Positions 1 to 9,111 of a DNA stretch of 64,000 nucleotides are shown piece after piece. A model generated the notes under the pieces. It ran no database searches. It was not told where the DNA came from and saw nothing but the letters and a program-made list of their open reading frames with translations. The stretch spans positions 568,197 to 632,196 of the forward strand of contig NZ_NJGY01000004.1 in NCBI RefSeq assembly GCF_002250505.1, written 5' to 3'. The position numbers and the translations under genes are program-made. Positions within the stretch are counted from its first letter, which is position 1. Every line of letters begins with the position of its first letter. The DNA comes from Janthinobacterium sp. PC23-8. GTDB lineage: Bacteria; Pseudomonadota; Gammaproteobacteria; Burkholderiales; Burkholderiaceae_D.

Positions 1-194
1 AGCGCCACCACCCGGTTCAGGTCGGCCGAGGTGCCGCGGTAAAGGACCGAGCGGCAACGCACGCAGCGCGCCTTTTCACGCGGGCGCAACGGCCGCTTTC
101 GGTACAGCACGCCGCATTCATGACAGCTGATCAGGTCGTATCGAAGCACAGTGTGTAGTTGGCCGGCACGCCGTGCGCGGTTATTCCATATCAA
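1..194 (-). CDS. pqiA: PqiA-like protein, N-terminal fragment cut by window edge
   Basis: Only the first 50-65 codons lie in the window; the gene continues beyond position 1. The readable frame contains two CxxC pairs: ISCHECGVLYRKR, then about 20 residues later RCVRCRSVLYRG followed by TSADLNRVVA. This zinc-ribbon-like start is typical of paraquat-inducible protein A, an inner-membrane protein of the Pqi/Yeb/Let envelope lipid-transport systems. The start is unclear: a GTG at 149 gives a compact N-terminus, while a TTG at 194 is the most upstream option seen. The family call rests on the cysteine spacing only, because the membrane part is missing. It is transcribed away from the amidase gene and has no evident link to the nucleobase genes. 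Confidence 0.6.
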   Translation of the reverse strand, partial: MIWNNRARRAGQLHTVLRYDLISCHECGVLYRKRPLRPREKARCVRCRSVLYRGTSADLNRVVA

Positions 195-235
195 TGCCCG
201 CTATCATATTACAAACAGGCGCCACTTGCGCCTGC

Positions 236-1579
236 TCAAGGCGAAGCGGCATGCAGCAGCGCCTCCACTGCGCGGGCTATCGCAAGAATACGCTCATCCA
301 TGCCATGCACGCCGCAGATGGACAGGCCCACCGGCAACTCGCCCCTTGCCTGGCAAGGCAGCGACAAGTCGCAGCCATCGAGGAAATTGATCACGCTGGC
401 ATTGCGCAGCACCAGGCCATTGGTGGCAAAGAAGGCCGCATCGTCCGCCTCCAATGGCGCCACTTGCGGCGCCACGATGGCCACGCTGGGCATCAGCCAG
501 GCGTCAAACAAAGCCAGGCGGTCGCTGGCGATGGCGCGCAGGTGCGCACGGGCGTCGAGCAGGTCGAGGTATTCGGCCGCGCCCTGCTGCTGGCCACGGC
601 GGATGCGGGCCGCCACGCGCGGGTCGTACTGCGCGCCCTGCTGTTCCAGCAAGTCCCGGTGCCAGTGCCACGCTTCGGCCGCCACCAGGCCGCCGCCGCT
701 ATTGATGGCGGACAGCTGCAGCAACTCGGGAAAATCAAATTGCTCGACCAGCGCGCCGGCCGCGCCGAGCATATCGAGCGTGCGCTCGAATGCCTGCCGC
801 ACCTGCGGCTCCAGGTTCGCGCCCACGTAATCGGCGGTGTAGCCGAAGCGCAGGCCCTTGAGCGATGGCGCCGGCGGCGCAGGCGCGTGGCCCGACAGCG
901 CCGCATGCAAAATGGCGCAGCAATCGACGCTGTTGGCGATCGCGCCTGCCGAGTCCAGCGAACGTGACAGCGGCACCGTGCCGGCCAAGGGCACGCTGGC
1001 GGCGGTCGGCTTGAAGCCGGTCAGGCCGCAGAAGGCCGACGGGATGCGGATCGAGCCGCCCGTGTCGGTGCCCAGCGCGCCGGCCGCCATGTCAAGCGCC
1101 ACCGATACGGCGCCGCCCGAAGTGGAGCCACCGGCCACCCGGCTGGCATCGTGCGGATTGCGCGGCGTGCCGTGATGGGGATTCAAACCGAGGCCGGAAA
1201 ACGCGAACTCGCTCATATTGGTGCGCCCCAGCAGCACGGCGCCGGCCGCACGCAGCCGCGCCACCGCCACCGCGTCGCGGCTGGCCGCTGGCGCATCGGC
1301 CAGCACCCGCGATGCCGCGCTGCTGACCTGTCCCCGTACGTCGAACAGATCCTTGATCGAGATCGGCATGCCGGCCAGCGGCGAGGCCACCATGCCGGCC
1401 GCGCGCAGCGCGTCGCTGGCGCGCGCCTCTTTCAAGGCCTGTTCGCCATCGAGGCTGACATAGGCATGCCCGCCGTGCGCACGGTGCGCTTCGGCGCGCG
1501 CCAGCATATCTTGCGTGAGCGCCACGCTGGTGAGGCGGCCGCTGGCAAGGTCGGCAGCCAGTTGACGGATGGTCTTCAT
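236..1579 (-). CDS. amidase (amidase-signature family)
   Basis: A 447-aa amidase-signature enzyme hydrolysing an unknown amide or ureido substrate. The Ser-cisSer-Lys triad is visible: Lys76 in ISIKDLFD, Ser154 in GGSTSGGA and Ser176 in TDTGGSIRIP. The length is usual for the family (GatA, AtzE-like and general amidases). I chose the ATG at 1579 because AAGGA lies 7 nt upstream; a longer frame to 1660 has no ribosome site and adds an unconserved tail. There is no signal peptide, so it is probably cytoplasmic. It sits beside the urate/allantoin genes but is separated from them by the ietAS pair. A role in late ureide breakdown (ureidoglycolate or oxamate-type amides) is possible but unproven. 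Confidence 0.85.
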   Translation of the reverse strand: MKTIRQLAADLASGRLTSVALTQDMLARAEAHRAHGGHAYVSLDGEQALKEARASDALRAAGMVASPLAGMPISIKDLFDVRGQVSSAASRVLADAPAASRDAVAVARLRAAGAVLLGRTNMSEFAFSGLGLNPHHGTPRNPHDASRVAGGSTSGGAVSVALDMAAGALGTDTGGSIRIPSAFCGLTGFKPTAASVPLAGTVPLSRSLDSAGAIANSVDCCAILHAALSGHAPAPPAPSLKGLRFGYTADYVGANLEPQVRQAFERTLDMLGAAGALVEQFDFPELLQLSAINSGGGLVAAEAWHWHRDLLEQQGAQYDPRVAARIRRGQQQGAAEYLDLLDARAHLRAIASDRLALFDAWLMPSVAIVAPQVAPLEADDAAFFATNGLVLRNASVINFLDGCDLSLPCQARGELPVGLSICGVHGMDERILAIARAVEALLHAASP

Positions 1580-1707
1580 TGTTATCCTTACAAAGGCAGG
1601 GGTTTGCACTGCATTGGCGATGTAGCCCTCGACCCAGCCAGCGATGATCATCCAGTCCATATCGAAGGTGACGGGTATTTATCGGCCAGTTCAACTGTGA
1701 GCTTTGC

Positions 1708-4212
1708 CTACGTTTCGATCACCAGTTTCTGCGCGATAGCGGTGTACAAGTCGACCTCTGTTTCTTCTGTAAAAATAGAAACAATCAGACTGTAACGTGC
1801 TGGCAGATTGTAGCGTTCCAATGCTGGTCTGGTTCGCCACCATCCAGCCGATGGATAGACGGCCAGGAAGCTGCGGCTGGCAAGTTCCGCAGCAGTACCT
1901 TCCCATATATCCTGATGCAAGGAGCCCCTGTGACGATGCCGCTCACCCAAGTGCCAATGAGGATCTGCCGGATTGGTCGGAGCACCCTCATCCTCACGCT
2001 GAGCTGCAGCATTGACGCGAGCGACGAAATCATCTGTCGTTGCATCCAGGGGACGTTGAACATCAAAGCGTAAACGATGCGAAGGATAGTGATACTTGGA
2101 AGTGCTACCCCTTGCCGACGGATTCGGTTCGATAAAGTATGAGAGCGTAACCCGCATTTGAACCTTCGCCGCCTGCAATGCCTCTAACTCCTCGCGCGGC
2201 CAAGGCAGAGCATGCAGATTCATGTCACGACTCGACGGCGCTTGCCCCTTATCCTTTTTAAAAGGGTATAGCTGATCTTCGATTACCAGTGTCAAGGAAT
2301 TACCTGCGCTCCAAAGTGCCCGTCCCAAGTCTGGCTGTCCCCAGCCGCAATGCCGTATTAAGCGTATAAACGCTGTCTTGGTAGCATCAGCCGGCGGCAA
2401 GTACATGGCACGCATCGCCTCTGTCCATTGAGCAGAATGGACAATCAGCGCACGAATTGTTTCTGGACGTAATGCAGGATAAACGGCTGCAATCTGCGCG
2501 GCCATCTTCGCACACAAAGCCGAGGCTGCACTAGTTGCATTGAAAGTCGTGAACAAACGGTCTTGAGGTCGATAGTTCGTAGAGAGCAATTGCAAGCTGT
2601 TCATGCCAATTGGACCCAAACCATCATTGCCTAGATTACCACCTTCAAGTACGACCTCAGGCTTTAGTGGCCAGCCACTTTCCCAGGCTGCCGAAGTCGA
2701 CGTATATGGACTAAGCCCGCCACTAGCCGCTACAGCTTGGTAATTGGGATCTTGGGTATCTGTTTTGGTGGAGAACGCGCCAACTGTCAATGCATTCCAA
2801 GCTTGCCCTGGATCATGTATGAGGTTAGTGGACAGGCTGGCAGGATAGTTCGCCCAATCCGCAGGATCATCGGTATTACCTGCGGAAAGAACGAACAAAC
2901 GTGGAAAATATCCGGCACCGTCTGCATCGGCAGCCAGACTGTCGACTTCGGACGACCAAGACGACGGCTTGCCACGATCACGATAATCCGCTGCGGTCAC
3001 AGCGGAACAGAAGACACGCTTTCGGTGCGGAAAAGCGATTTCCGGACGCGCGACGGCTTCGGCGAATAACTGGGCATGTAGGGTAGGTGGGCCAGCATTG
3101 GCCCCACCAGCAGCAATCAGGCGTACCGACTCCAGTCGGTGCGCGACTCCGATCAGCCCTGCGCTGGCAAGCGCATCGGTCAGATCTCCATAAGCAGCAA
3201 GACCGGCCATGCCTGTTCCGTGGTTGGCTGTATCATCGGTTCCGCCGGTCGGATCAACCGTATGCATGTCGGCTGGCGCCATCAATGGCAGCAGCAATGG
3301 ATGACCGCGGTTCACTCCGGAATCAAGCAGACAAATTCGTGGAATGCCTTCATCCTCTTCTGCGAAACCCACTCGTTGCAATAATTCGTCCTGCCATTCG
3401 CGCTGTTCAACGACACCCATCTGGTCGAAAAATTCCGCTGTTTCCTTGGCCCGGCGTAGCTCGGCAACACAATTCAAGGTCAACACGCAATCGGCAAACT
3501 GGCGCTCTGAACCGAACATCAAAACTACTGTTCTCTCAGGAAATCGCACTTGTTGAGAACCGACCTGACAACCAACAAGTTCTGCAAGTTTACGGAAGTC
3601 GGACAGTACAGCGTCACCATTGCCTCTCACCGGTAACCAGACTTCCCACCAGAAGGCTTCGGTGGGATCTTCCGGCAGCAGACTTGAGTCATCGGTCCAG
3701 AGCGCCCGTAGTTCAGCTTTGCGTATGGCTTCAATCGTGTTGAGCAATGGTGTGTTATCGCGTGGATTGCCCTTTGCATCCTTCTTTTCCGCCAAATATT
3801 CAGCGACATATTTTTCAAAGTGATCAAGCTTGCCATCGGGAACGAAAACATTGGCGTAGGTATGCTCGCCTTCCTGCTTCACGCTCAACAGTTCAATCTT
3901 TTTACGGGGATCTTTGCCGCGCTCTTCCGCAAGACTTTGAAAAGCCAATGCCACATTGGGCTGACTGACGAACTGAATTTGAAGGCCAAGGCCACTTTCA
4001 AACCCATGCGCCTGCTGCGCTGATGCTGCCTCAACAGCCAAAACTTTCAGCTGCGCCAGTTGCCGTTCCAACATCTTCCCATGCTGCTGACGTGGCAAAT
4101 CAGGAACAACAGGTTTCTTGCCGCCCTTTGCGGAATGCGCTGTGAAGGCTTTCGAGGTCGAGGTATTTTGCAATAAAAGATGAGGATGCTTATTGCGAGG
4201 TGGCACCGGCAT
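1708..4212 (-). CDS. ietS: IetS-like subtilase (S8 peptidase) of a two-gene defence system
   Basis: An 834-aa subtilisin-like serine protease without a signal peptide. Catalytic residues are visible: Asp297 in ICLLDSGVN, His331 in ANHGTGMAG, oxyanion Asn446 in SAGN and Ser561 in FNATSAAS. A roughly 290-residue N-terminal region precedes the protease domain and a long C-terminal region follows. The start overlaps the end of the upstream AAA ATPase gene by 23 nt, so the two are translationally coupled. An AAA ATPase followed by a large S8 peptidase is the architecture of IetAS, described first as a toxin-antitoxin-like pair on Agrobacterium Ti plasmids and later as an anti-phage system. The base composition is clearly AT-richer than in the neighbours, which suggests transfer. 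The name rests on architecture and motifs, not on an alignment. Confidence 0.82.
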   Translation of the reverse strand: MPVPPRNKHPHLLLQNTSTSKAFTAHSAKGGKKPVVPDLPRQQHGKMLERQLAQLKVLAVEAASAQQAHGFESGLGLQIQFVSQPNVALAFQSLAEERGKDPRKKIELLSVKQEGEHTYANVFVPDGKLDHFEKYVAEYLAEKKDAKGNPRDNTPLLNTIEAIRKAELRALWTDDSSLLPEDPTEAFWWEVWLPVRGNGDAVLSDFRKLAELVGCQVGSQQVRFPERTVVLMFGSERQFADCVLTLNCVAELRRAKETAEFFDQMGVVEQREWQDELLQRVGFAEEDEGIPRICLLDSGVNRGHPLLLPLMAPADMHTVDPTGGTDDTANHGTGMAGLAAYGDLTDALASAGLIGVAHRLESVRLIAAGGANAGPPTLHAQLFAEAVARPEIAFPHRKRVFCSAVTAADYRDRGKPSSWSSEVDSLAADADGAGYFPRLFVLSAGNTDDPADWANYPASLSTNLIHDPGQAWNALTVGAFSTKTDTQDPNYQAVAASGGLSPYTSTSAAWESGWPLKPEVVLEGGNLGNDGLGPIGMNSLQLLSTNYRPQDRLFTTFNATSAASALCAKMAAQIAAVYPALRPETIRALIVHSAQWTEAMRAMYLPPADATKTAFIRLIRHCGWGQPDLGRALWSAGNSLTLVIEDQLYPFKKDKGQAPSSRDMNLHALPWPREELEALQAAKVQMRVTLSYFIEPNPSARGSTSKYHYPSHRLRFDVQRPLDATTDDFVARVNAAAQREDEGAPTNPADPHWHLGERHRHRGSLHQDIWEGTAAELASRSFLAVYPSAGWWRTRPALERYNLPARYSLIVSIFTEETEVDLYTAIAQKLVIET

Positions 4213-5215
4213 TTTTCGACAATTCCCTGTTTGTTATTCTTTTATTGAGTTGACTGCGTTCGAGCAGTGCATTCCCCAATGCCTCCGACTTAACGCGGCT
4301 TTCATCGTGCATCAGTGCTTCCTTGATGGCCTCGTCTACCGCACGACGAATTTCCGCGTAGCTCAAGCCCTCGACTTTAGACATCACAGACTTCAATGGA
4401 AACGGCTTTGGCAAAAAATGGCCCATACGTGAACGAATCAGGTCTACCGCTTGGTCAGCGGTCGGAAGATGGTATTCAATGACATCGTCGAACCGACGAA
4501 ATAAAGCATAGTCCAAGATTTCTGGATGGTTAGTGGCGGCTACGATCAAACTATTTGAATGGTCCTGCTCGATCATTTGCAGAAAGCTGTTCAGCACACG
4601 CCGTATCTCGCCAACATCATTGCCCAGTCCGCGTTGTGAGCCTATCGCATCAAACTCATCAAAGAAATATACGCCACGAACTTCGGTAATTGCATCGAAC
4701 ACTTGACGTAGCTTGGCTGCGGTCTCTCCCATAAACTTCGTAATCAGTGCGTCCAAACGCACTAGAAATAACGGCAGTCCCAGTTCACCCGCAAGGACTG
4801 AAGCTGTCATCGTCTTGCCTGTTCCTGGCGGCCCCACCAACAGCAGTTTGCGACGTGGCGAAAGACCATGTTCGCGAATGCGCGCGAACATGGCTTGTTC
4901 CTTCAAAATGCGGCGCAGTTGCTCATGAATTCCTTGAGCCAGTACCATGTCCGCTAAACGGTGCTCTGGATGGCTAACTTGTAATAAGGCCGCGACCTCT
5001 CCTCGTGGACGAGCTAAGGTTACGGCGGGAGTTGACACTACACTCAATGTACGTATCTTTGCAGCATCAATTATTTCACGAAGCTCGACTGCCAGTTTCC
5101 CATGTCCGACCTTTGCTTCATGAGCCGCGACCTGCATTGCCACGGAAAAAAACTTTCCGTCGTCCCGCTCAATGTGGGATCTCACAAGCGCCTTGAGCTG
5201 GTCTGCGCTAGCCAT
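4190..5215 (-). CDS. ietA: IetA-like AAA+ ATPase of a two-gene defence system
   Basis: A 341-aa single-domain AAA+ ATPase. Walker A is GPPGTGKT at about 128-135. Walker B is VYFFDEFD at about 182-189. A sensor-1 segment (VAATNHPE) and the RRFD arginine-finger region follow. The first 90 residues are a helical N-domain. The domain resembles FtsH/katanin-type ATPases that handle protein partners. It is the first gene of the pair and its 3' end overlaps ietS by 23 nt. In the Agrobacterium pair IetA is the antitoxin-like partner, presumably restraining or delivering substrates to the protease. The start at 5215 has AAAGG 8 nt upstream. AT-rich DNA upstream (5216-5276) probably carries the promoter. 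Confidence 0.83.
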   Translation of the reverse strand: MASADQLKALVRSHIERDDGKFFSVAMQVAAHEAKVGHGKLAVELREIIDAAKIRTLSVVSTPAVTLARPRGEVAALLQVSHPEHRLADMVLAQGIHEQLRRILKEQAMFARIREHGLSPRRKLLLVGPPGTGKTMTASVLAGELGLPLFLVRLDALITKFMGETAAKLRQVFDAITEVRGVYFFDEFDAIGSQRGLGNDVGEIRRVLNSFLQMIEQDHSNSLIVAATNHPEILDYALFRRFDDVIEYHLPTADQAVDLIRSRMGHFLPKPFPLKSVMSKVEGLSYAEIRRAVDEAIKEALMHDESRVKSEALGNALLERSQLNKRITNRELSKNAGATSQ

Positions 5216-5276
5216 ATCGTTACCTTTATACTGCCTGCTGCATTTTGATTATCATACCTGAGCCGAGGATACCATA

Positions 5277-5450
5277 ATGACCAACGCACACTCAGAGCCC
5301 ATCCCAGTAGACGAATACATCTCCTGCTGGTGCCCCGCAGAAGCGGGGACCGCGTTGCTCATGTTGCATGGCTCGCCATGCCGCCTTGTCCGCGCCCCTG
5401 ATGAGCTGCAAGCAGAAAACGCTCCCTACTGTGACACGCCATTACAGTGA
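5277..5450 (+). CDS. possible small protein of 57 aa, unknown
   Basis: An open frame of 57 codons begins with ATG at 5277. GAGG lies 8 nt upstream. It starts MTNAHSEPIPVDEYISCWCP and ends at TGA 5448-5450. It lies divergently 61 bp from ietA at the right border of the AT-richer island. The protein has four cysteines, no membrane segment and no family I recognise. It may be a real accessory gene of the ietAS island or chance coding. The ribosome site and position favour it modestly. Confidence 0.3.
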   Translation: MTNAHSEPIPVDEYISCWCPAEAGTALLMLHGSPCRLVRAPDELQAENAPYCDTPLQ

Positions 5451-5480
5451 GTTCGCCCCATTGTATGCCAAAGCCCCCGC

Positions 5481-6716
5481 CTATTTCGCTGCCAGAAAAT
5501 CGAGCAAGGTCAGCGCCACGATCTTGCTGGCGCGGCGCAAATCATCGAGCGCCAGCCGTTCGTCGGCCTTTTTCGCATTCGACTCGGGCACGGTGCGCGG
5601 GCCGGCGCCATACAGCACGGCCGGAATGCCATGCTCGCCGTACAGGCGCGCATCCGCATACAGCGGCGTGCCCTGGGCGGGAATCGTCTCGCCGAGGATC
5701 GCCAGCGCGTTTTTCTGCAAATTGGCGACCAGCTGTTCCGAGCCGGGCAAGGGGCGCAGCGCATGCGACAGCAGCAGGCGGCGGATCTCGATGCGGATGC
5801 CGGGCTCGCCCTGCACGGCGTCTTCGATCAGCGCGCGCACCTGCGCTTCGACCGCCACCGGATCTTCCTCGGGAATCATGCGGCGGTCCATCTTCATCGT
5901 GACTTTGCCCGGCACCACATTGGTATTGGTGCCGCCGTCGATGCGGCCGACCAGCATGGTGGGCGAATCGATGCCCGGCACTTTGGACTTGATCTTTTTC
6001 AGCTCGGGCAGCTGGCCGTAGATGGCGTTCAGGATCTTGCTGGCCGCCTGCAGCGCATCGATGCCCGTCTCCGGCATGGCGCCGTGGCCGGACTTGCCAT
6101 GCACCGTGATCTCCAGCTGCAAGCAGGCGTTGTGCGCGGTGACGATGTTGTAGCTGAAGCCGGCCGCGATCACGAAATCGGGCTTGGTCAGTTTCTGCTC
6201 CAGCAGCCAGCCCGGCCCCAGCAGGCCGCCGAATTCCTCGTCATACGTAAAATGCAGTTCCAGCTGGCCCCGCAAGGGGATGCCCAGCGCTTCGAGTGCG
6301 CGGGTGGCGAAGACATAGGTGGCGAAATCGCTTTTCGACACGGCTGCCGCGCGCCCGTACAGGTAGCCGTCGACGACCTGCGCGCCATACGGCGGATAGG
6401 TCCAGTTGTCGCCGGGCGGCACCACGTCGCCGTGGGCATTCAGGGCCACGGTGGGTCCGCCGGCTGCGTAGGGGCGGCGCACGATCAGGTTGGTAATGCT
6501 TTGCATGCCATAGGCCTCTACCTGCGCGGACGGCACGGCATGCTGCTCGGCGTCCCAGCCATACGCTTCCAGCAGTTGCGCCACTCTGGCCGCATGCGGC
6601 GCGTTATTGCCCGGCGGCGTATCGGTCGGTACTTGCACCACCTGTTGCAGAAAAGCGACTTCCTCATCGAAGTGCGCGTCGATCCATGCCGTAATTTGTT
6701 GTTCTGGAGTGCTCAT
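5481..6716 (-). CDS. M20 family metallohydrolase (ArgE/DapE type)
   Basis: A 411-aa M20 zinc hydrolase with the usual length. Metal-site motifs are visible: NAHGDVVPP at about 94-102, YDEEFGG with the catalytic Glu pair, and GEHGIPAVLYG near the C-terminus. A dimerisation lid sits in the middle (KSGHGAMPETG). Members remove acyl or carbamoyl groups from amino-acid-like amides. Its ATG overlaps the puuD stop by 4 nt (ATGA), and AAGGA lies just upstream, so it is co-translated with the urate oxidase gene. That coupling suggests a step in ureide breakdown, but the substrate cannot be read from the sequence. Confidence 0.88.
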   Translation of the reverse strand: MSTPEQQITAWIDAHFDEEVAFLQQVVQVPTDTPPGNNAPHAARVAQLLEAYGWDAEQHAVPSAQVEAYGMQSITNLIVRRPYAAGGPTVALNAHGDVVPPGDNWTYPPYGAQVVDGYLYGRAAAVSKSDFATYVFATRALEALGIPLRGQLELHFTYDEEFGGLLGPGWLLEQKLTKPDFVIAAGFSYNIVTAHNACLQLEITVHGKSGHGAMPETGIDALQAASKILNAIYGQLPELKKIKSKVPGIDSPTMLVGRIDGGTNTNVVPGKVTMKMDRRMIPEEDPVAVEAQVRALIEDAVQGEPGIRIEIRRLLLSHALRPLPGSEQLVANLQKNALAILGETIPAQGTPLYADARLYGEHGIPAVLYGAGPRTVPESNAKKADERLALDDLRRASKIVALTLLDFLAAK

Positions 6717-7945
6717 TTTGTTCCTTGCAGTGTCTGTTGCAGCCAGGCGCCCAGTTCGGTGCGCTCGGCGTCCGTCATATTGGTCAGGTTACCGATCGGC
6801 ATGGCCTTCAGTTCGATGGCCTGCTTGTAGATTTGCGCCGCGTGCTGGCGAATTTCCACCTCATTATCCAGCATCATACCGGCAGGCGCGGTGGCAAAGC
6901 CAGCTTGCGTGGGTTGGGCGGAATGGCAGGTGGCGCAGCGCTGGGCAATGATGGCCTGCACGGACTTCCATTGCGCGGCCTGGTCGACCACCGGCGCGGC
7001 GGCCACCGCCACCGGCGCCTTGGGCGCAATCGCCACTGCCACGGCCAGCAGCAGCGCCAGACCCAGCACCGGATAGCGCCATTCGACGCGGCCCTTGTGG
7101 CGCAGATTGAAGAAGTGGCGGATAAACACGCCGGCGGCCATGATCAAAGCCAGCACCAGCCAGGCGTGATCGTTACGGTAGGTCATCGCGTAATGATTGC
7201 TGATCATGATGAACAGCACCGGCAAGGTAAAGTAATTGTTATGCACGCTGCGCTGCTTGGCTGTCAAGCCATGCCTGGGGTCAGGCAGCTTGCCGGCCGC
7301 CATCGCTTCGACCATCTTGCGCTGGCCAGGAATAATCAGCATCAGCACATTGGCCACCATGATGGTGCCGATCATGGCGCCCACGTGAATGTACGCGGCG
7401 CGCCCGCTGAGCATGTGTGTGAGCGCATAGGCAGCGCCCACGATCAGCGCGAACACCACCACGCCGAACCACAGTTCATGTTTGGCCAGCGGTGAGCGGC
7501 ACAACAGGTCGTACACGGTCCAGCCGATTACCAGGGTGGCGATGCCGATGCCGATCGCCTGGCCGCTGGCGAGGTCCATCACGGCTTTGTCGACCATCAT
7601 GGCCTGGGCATTGAAGTAATAGGCGATGCTCAAGAGCGCAAAGCCGGACAGCCAGGTCGAATACGCCTCCCATTTGAACCAGTGCAGTTCCTTCGGCAGT
7701 TCGGCCGGCGCCACCAGGTATTTTTGCGGATTGTAGAAGCCGCCGCCATGCACGGCCCACAGTTCGCCTGACACGCCCTTCCTGGCCAGTTCGGAACCGG
7801 GCGCGGGCGGGCGGATGGAATTGTCGAGCCAGACGAAATAGAAGGAAGCGCCGATCCAGGCGATGCCGGTAATGACGTGCAACCAGCGCACGATCAGGTT
7901 CAGCCACTCAAGGCCGTAAGGGATCAGGTAGGCAAACACTTCCAT
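6713..7945 (-). CDS. puuD: membrane urate hydroxylase (urate oxidase) with cytochrome c domain
   Basis: A 410-aa protein oxidising urate to 5-hydroxyisourate at the inner membrane. About eight hydrophobic segments span residues 10-310. They carry conserved elements of the family, such as HVITGIAWIGASFYFVWLDN near the start and HNNYFTLPVLFIMISNHY near 235-252. A C-terminal cytochrome c domain follows, with heme motif CATCH at 337-341 and a likely axial Met further on. This is the PuuD type known from proteobacteria, which passes electrons to the respiratory chain instead of making hydrogen peroxide. AAGGAA precedes the start. It is divergent from a LysR gene and overlaps the M20 gene. Confidence 0.93.
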   Translation of the reverse strand: MEVFAYLIPYGLEWLNLIVRWLHVITGIAWIGASFYFVWLDNSIRPPAPGSELARKGVSGELWAVHGGGFYNPQKYLVAPAELPKELHWFKWEAYSTWLSGFALLSIAYYFNAQAMMVDKAVMDLASGQAIGIGIATLVIGWTVYDLLCRSPLAKHELWFGVVVFALIVGAAYALTHMLSGRAAYIHVGAMIGTIMVANVLMLIIPGQRKMVEAMAAGKLPDPRHGLTAKQRSVHNNYFTLPVLFIMISNHYAMTYRNDHAWLVLALIMAAGVFIRHFFNLRHKGRVEWRYPVLGLALLLAVAVAIAPKAPVAVAAAPVVDQAAQWKSVQAIIAQRCATCHSAQPTQAGFATAPAGMMLDNEVEIRQHAAQIYKQAIELKAMPIGNLTNMTDAERTELGAWLQQTLQGTK

Positions 7946-8034
7946 AGTATTCCTTGAATTATTCTTTGAACGACAGCAGCACCAATATTCGTGCCAATTT
8001 ACACAAGATAGCTGGATTCAGCGCCCGTCACATG

Positions 8035-8070
8035 AAATATATCGTATATTTGACATATCCAAATCGATAT
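8035..8070. promoter_or_regulatory. two adjacent perfect dyads between puuD and lysR
   Basis: Two perfect palindromes lie in the 143-bp puuD/lysR intergenic region: AAATATA-tcg-TATATTT at 8035-8051 and ATATC-N6-GATAT at 8055-8070. The position between a LysR gene and its probable target, and the AT-rich symmetric form, fit LysR operator sites. Binding by the neighbouring regulator is inferred. Confidence 0.5.
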
Positions 8071-8088
8071 ACAACAGAGGCGCCGCCC

Positions 8089-9027
8089 ATGTCCAGCCTG
8101 CCGCAACACCTCGATCTGCACCTGATCCGCATCCTGTATCTGCTGCTGGTGGAAAAGAATGTCTCGCGCGTGGCCTTGAAGCTGAACCAGCCGCAGCCGT
8201 CGATTTCCGCCTCGCTGCGCAAGCTGCGCGAGCTGACCGGCGACCCTTTGCTGGTGCGCGGCGCGCGCGGCATGGTGCCGACACAGCACGGTGAAAGCCT
8301 GCTCAACCCGGCCAAGCGCATTCTCGACCAGACCGAAAGCCTGTTCGTGCGCAAAACGCCGTTCGTGGCGCAGGAAGAGGCGCGCACCTTCCATATCGCC
8401 GCGCCCGACTACCTGGACAGCCAGTTCCTGCCCAACGTGGTGGCGCTGCTGCGGCGCGGCTCGCCCAAAAGCCGCGTGGTGCTGCACAGCCTGGGGCCGG
8501 GCATCGACCATATCCGGCAGTTGTCCGACGGTGGCCTGGACCTGGTGATCGCCAACTGGGACGAGCCGCCGGCCCACCTGCACATTTCAAAACTGTTCGA
8601 AGACCCCATCATCTGCGCCATGCATGCCGAAAACGCCTATGCGCGCCGCACGGCCAGCGACGCGATGACGCTCGACGATTATCTGAGCCTGCCCCATGTG
8701 GCGCCCTCGCCCATGATGCCCGGCTACCACGGCGTGATCGACTCGTTTCTGGAGCGGCAAAACCTGCAGCGCAATGTGGTGGTGGAATCGGCCTACTTCG
8801 GCCTGATCCCCTACATGCTGACCCAGACCGACCTGGTGCTGACCACCGGGCGCCAGTTCATGCGCTTCTATGAAAAGACCCTGCCGCTGAAAACCTATAC
8901 GGTGCCGCTGAAATTTCCGCCGATGCGCTTCTACCAGTTGTGGCACCAGCGCGTGCACCAGGCGCCCGAACACAAATGGCTACGCGACCAGGTCAGCGCG
9001 GCGGCCAAATTGCTGGTGCAGCGATGA
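8089..9027 (+). CDS. LysR family transcriptional regulator, probable urate/ureide regulator
   Basis: A 312-aa LysR-type regulator. The N-terminal winged helix starts MSSLPQHLDLHLIRILYLLL, with the recognition helix around PQPSISASLRKLRE. The effector-binding domain starts near residue 90. I start it at 8089, where AGAGG lies about 10 nt upstream; the longer frame from 7954 runs across the operator-like dyads. It is divergent from puuD-M20 and followed by the uraD-allC fusion on the same strand. The DNA-binding region resembles the NodD/LinR-like subgroup rather than CbnR-like proteins. A role in urate or allantoin control is inferred from position. Confidence 0.9.
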   Translation: MSSLPQHLDLHLIRILYLLLVEKNVSRVALKLNQPQPSISASLRKLRELTGDPLLVRGARGMVPTQHGESLLNPAKRILDQTESLFVRKTPFVAQEEARTFHIAAPDYLDSQFLPNVVALLRRGSPKSRVVLHSLGPGIDHIRQLSDGGLDLVIANWDEPPAHLHISKLFEDPIICAMHAENAYARRTASDAMTLDDYLSLPHVAPSPMMPGYHGVIDSFLERQNLQRNVVVESAYFGLIPYMLTQTDLVLTTGRQFMRFYEKTLPLKTYTVPLKFPPMRFYQLWHQRVHQAPEHKWLRDQVSAAAKLLVQR

Positions 9028-9111
9028 CACTGCGATAAACATTATCAACCACCGCATATGGCGCCCGCTGCGCCCGCGCGCTATCATTACCGCTTCCATG
9101 ATTGGATCTCC

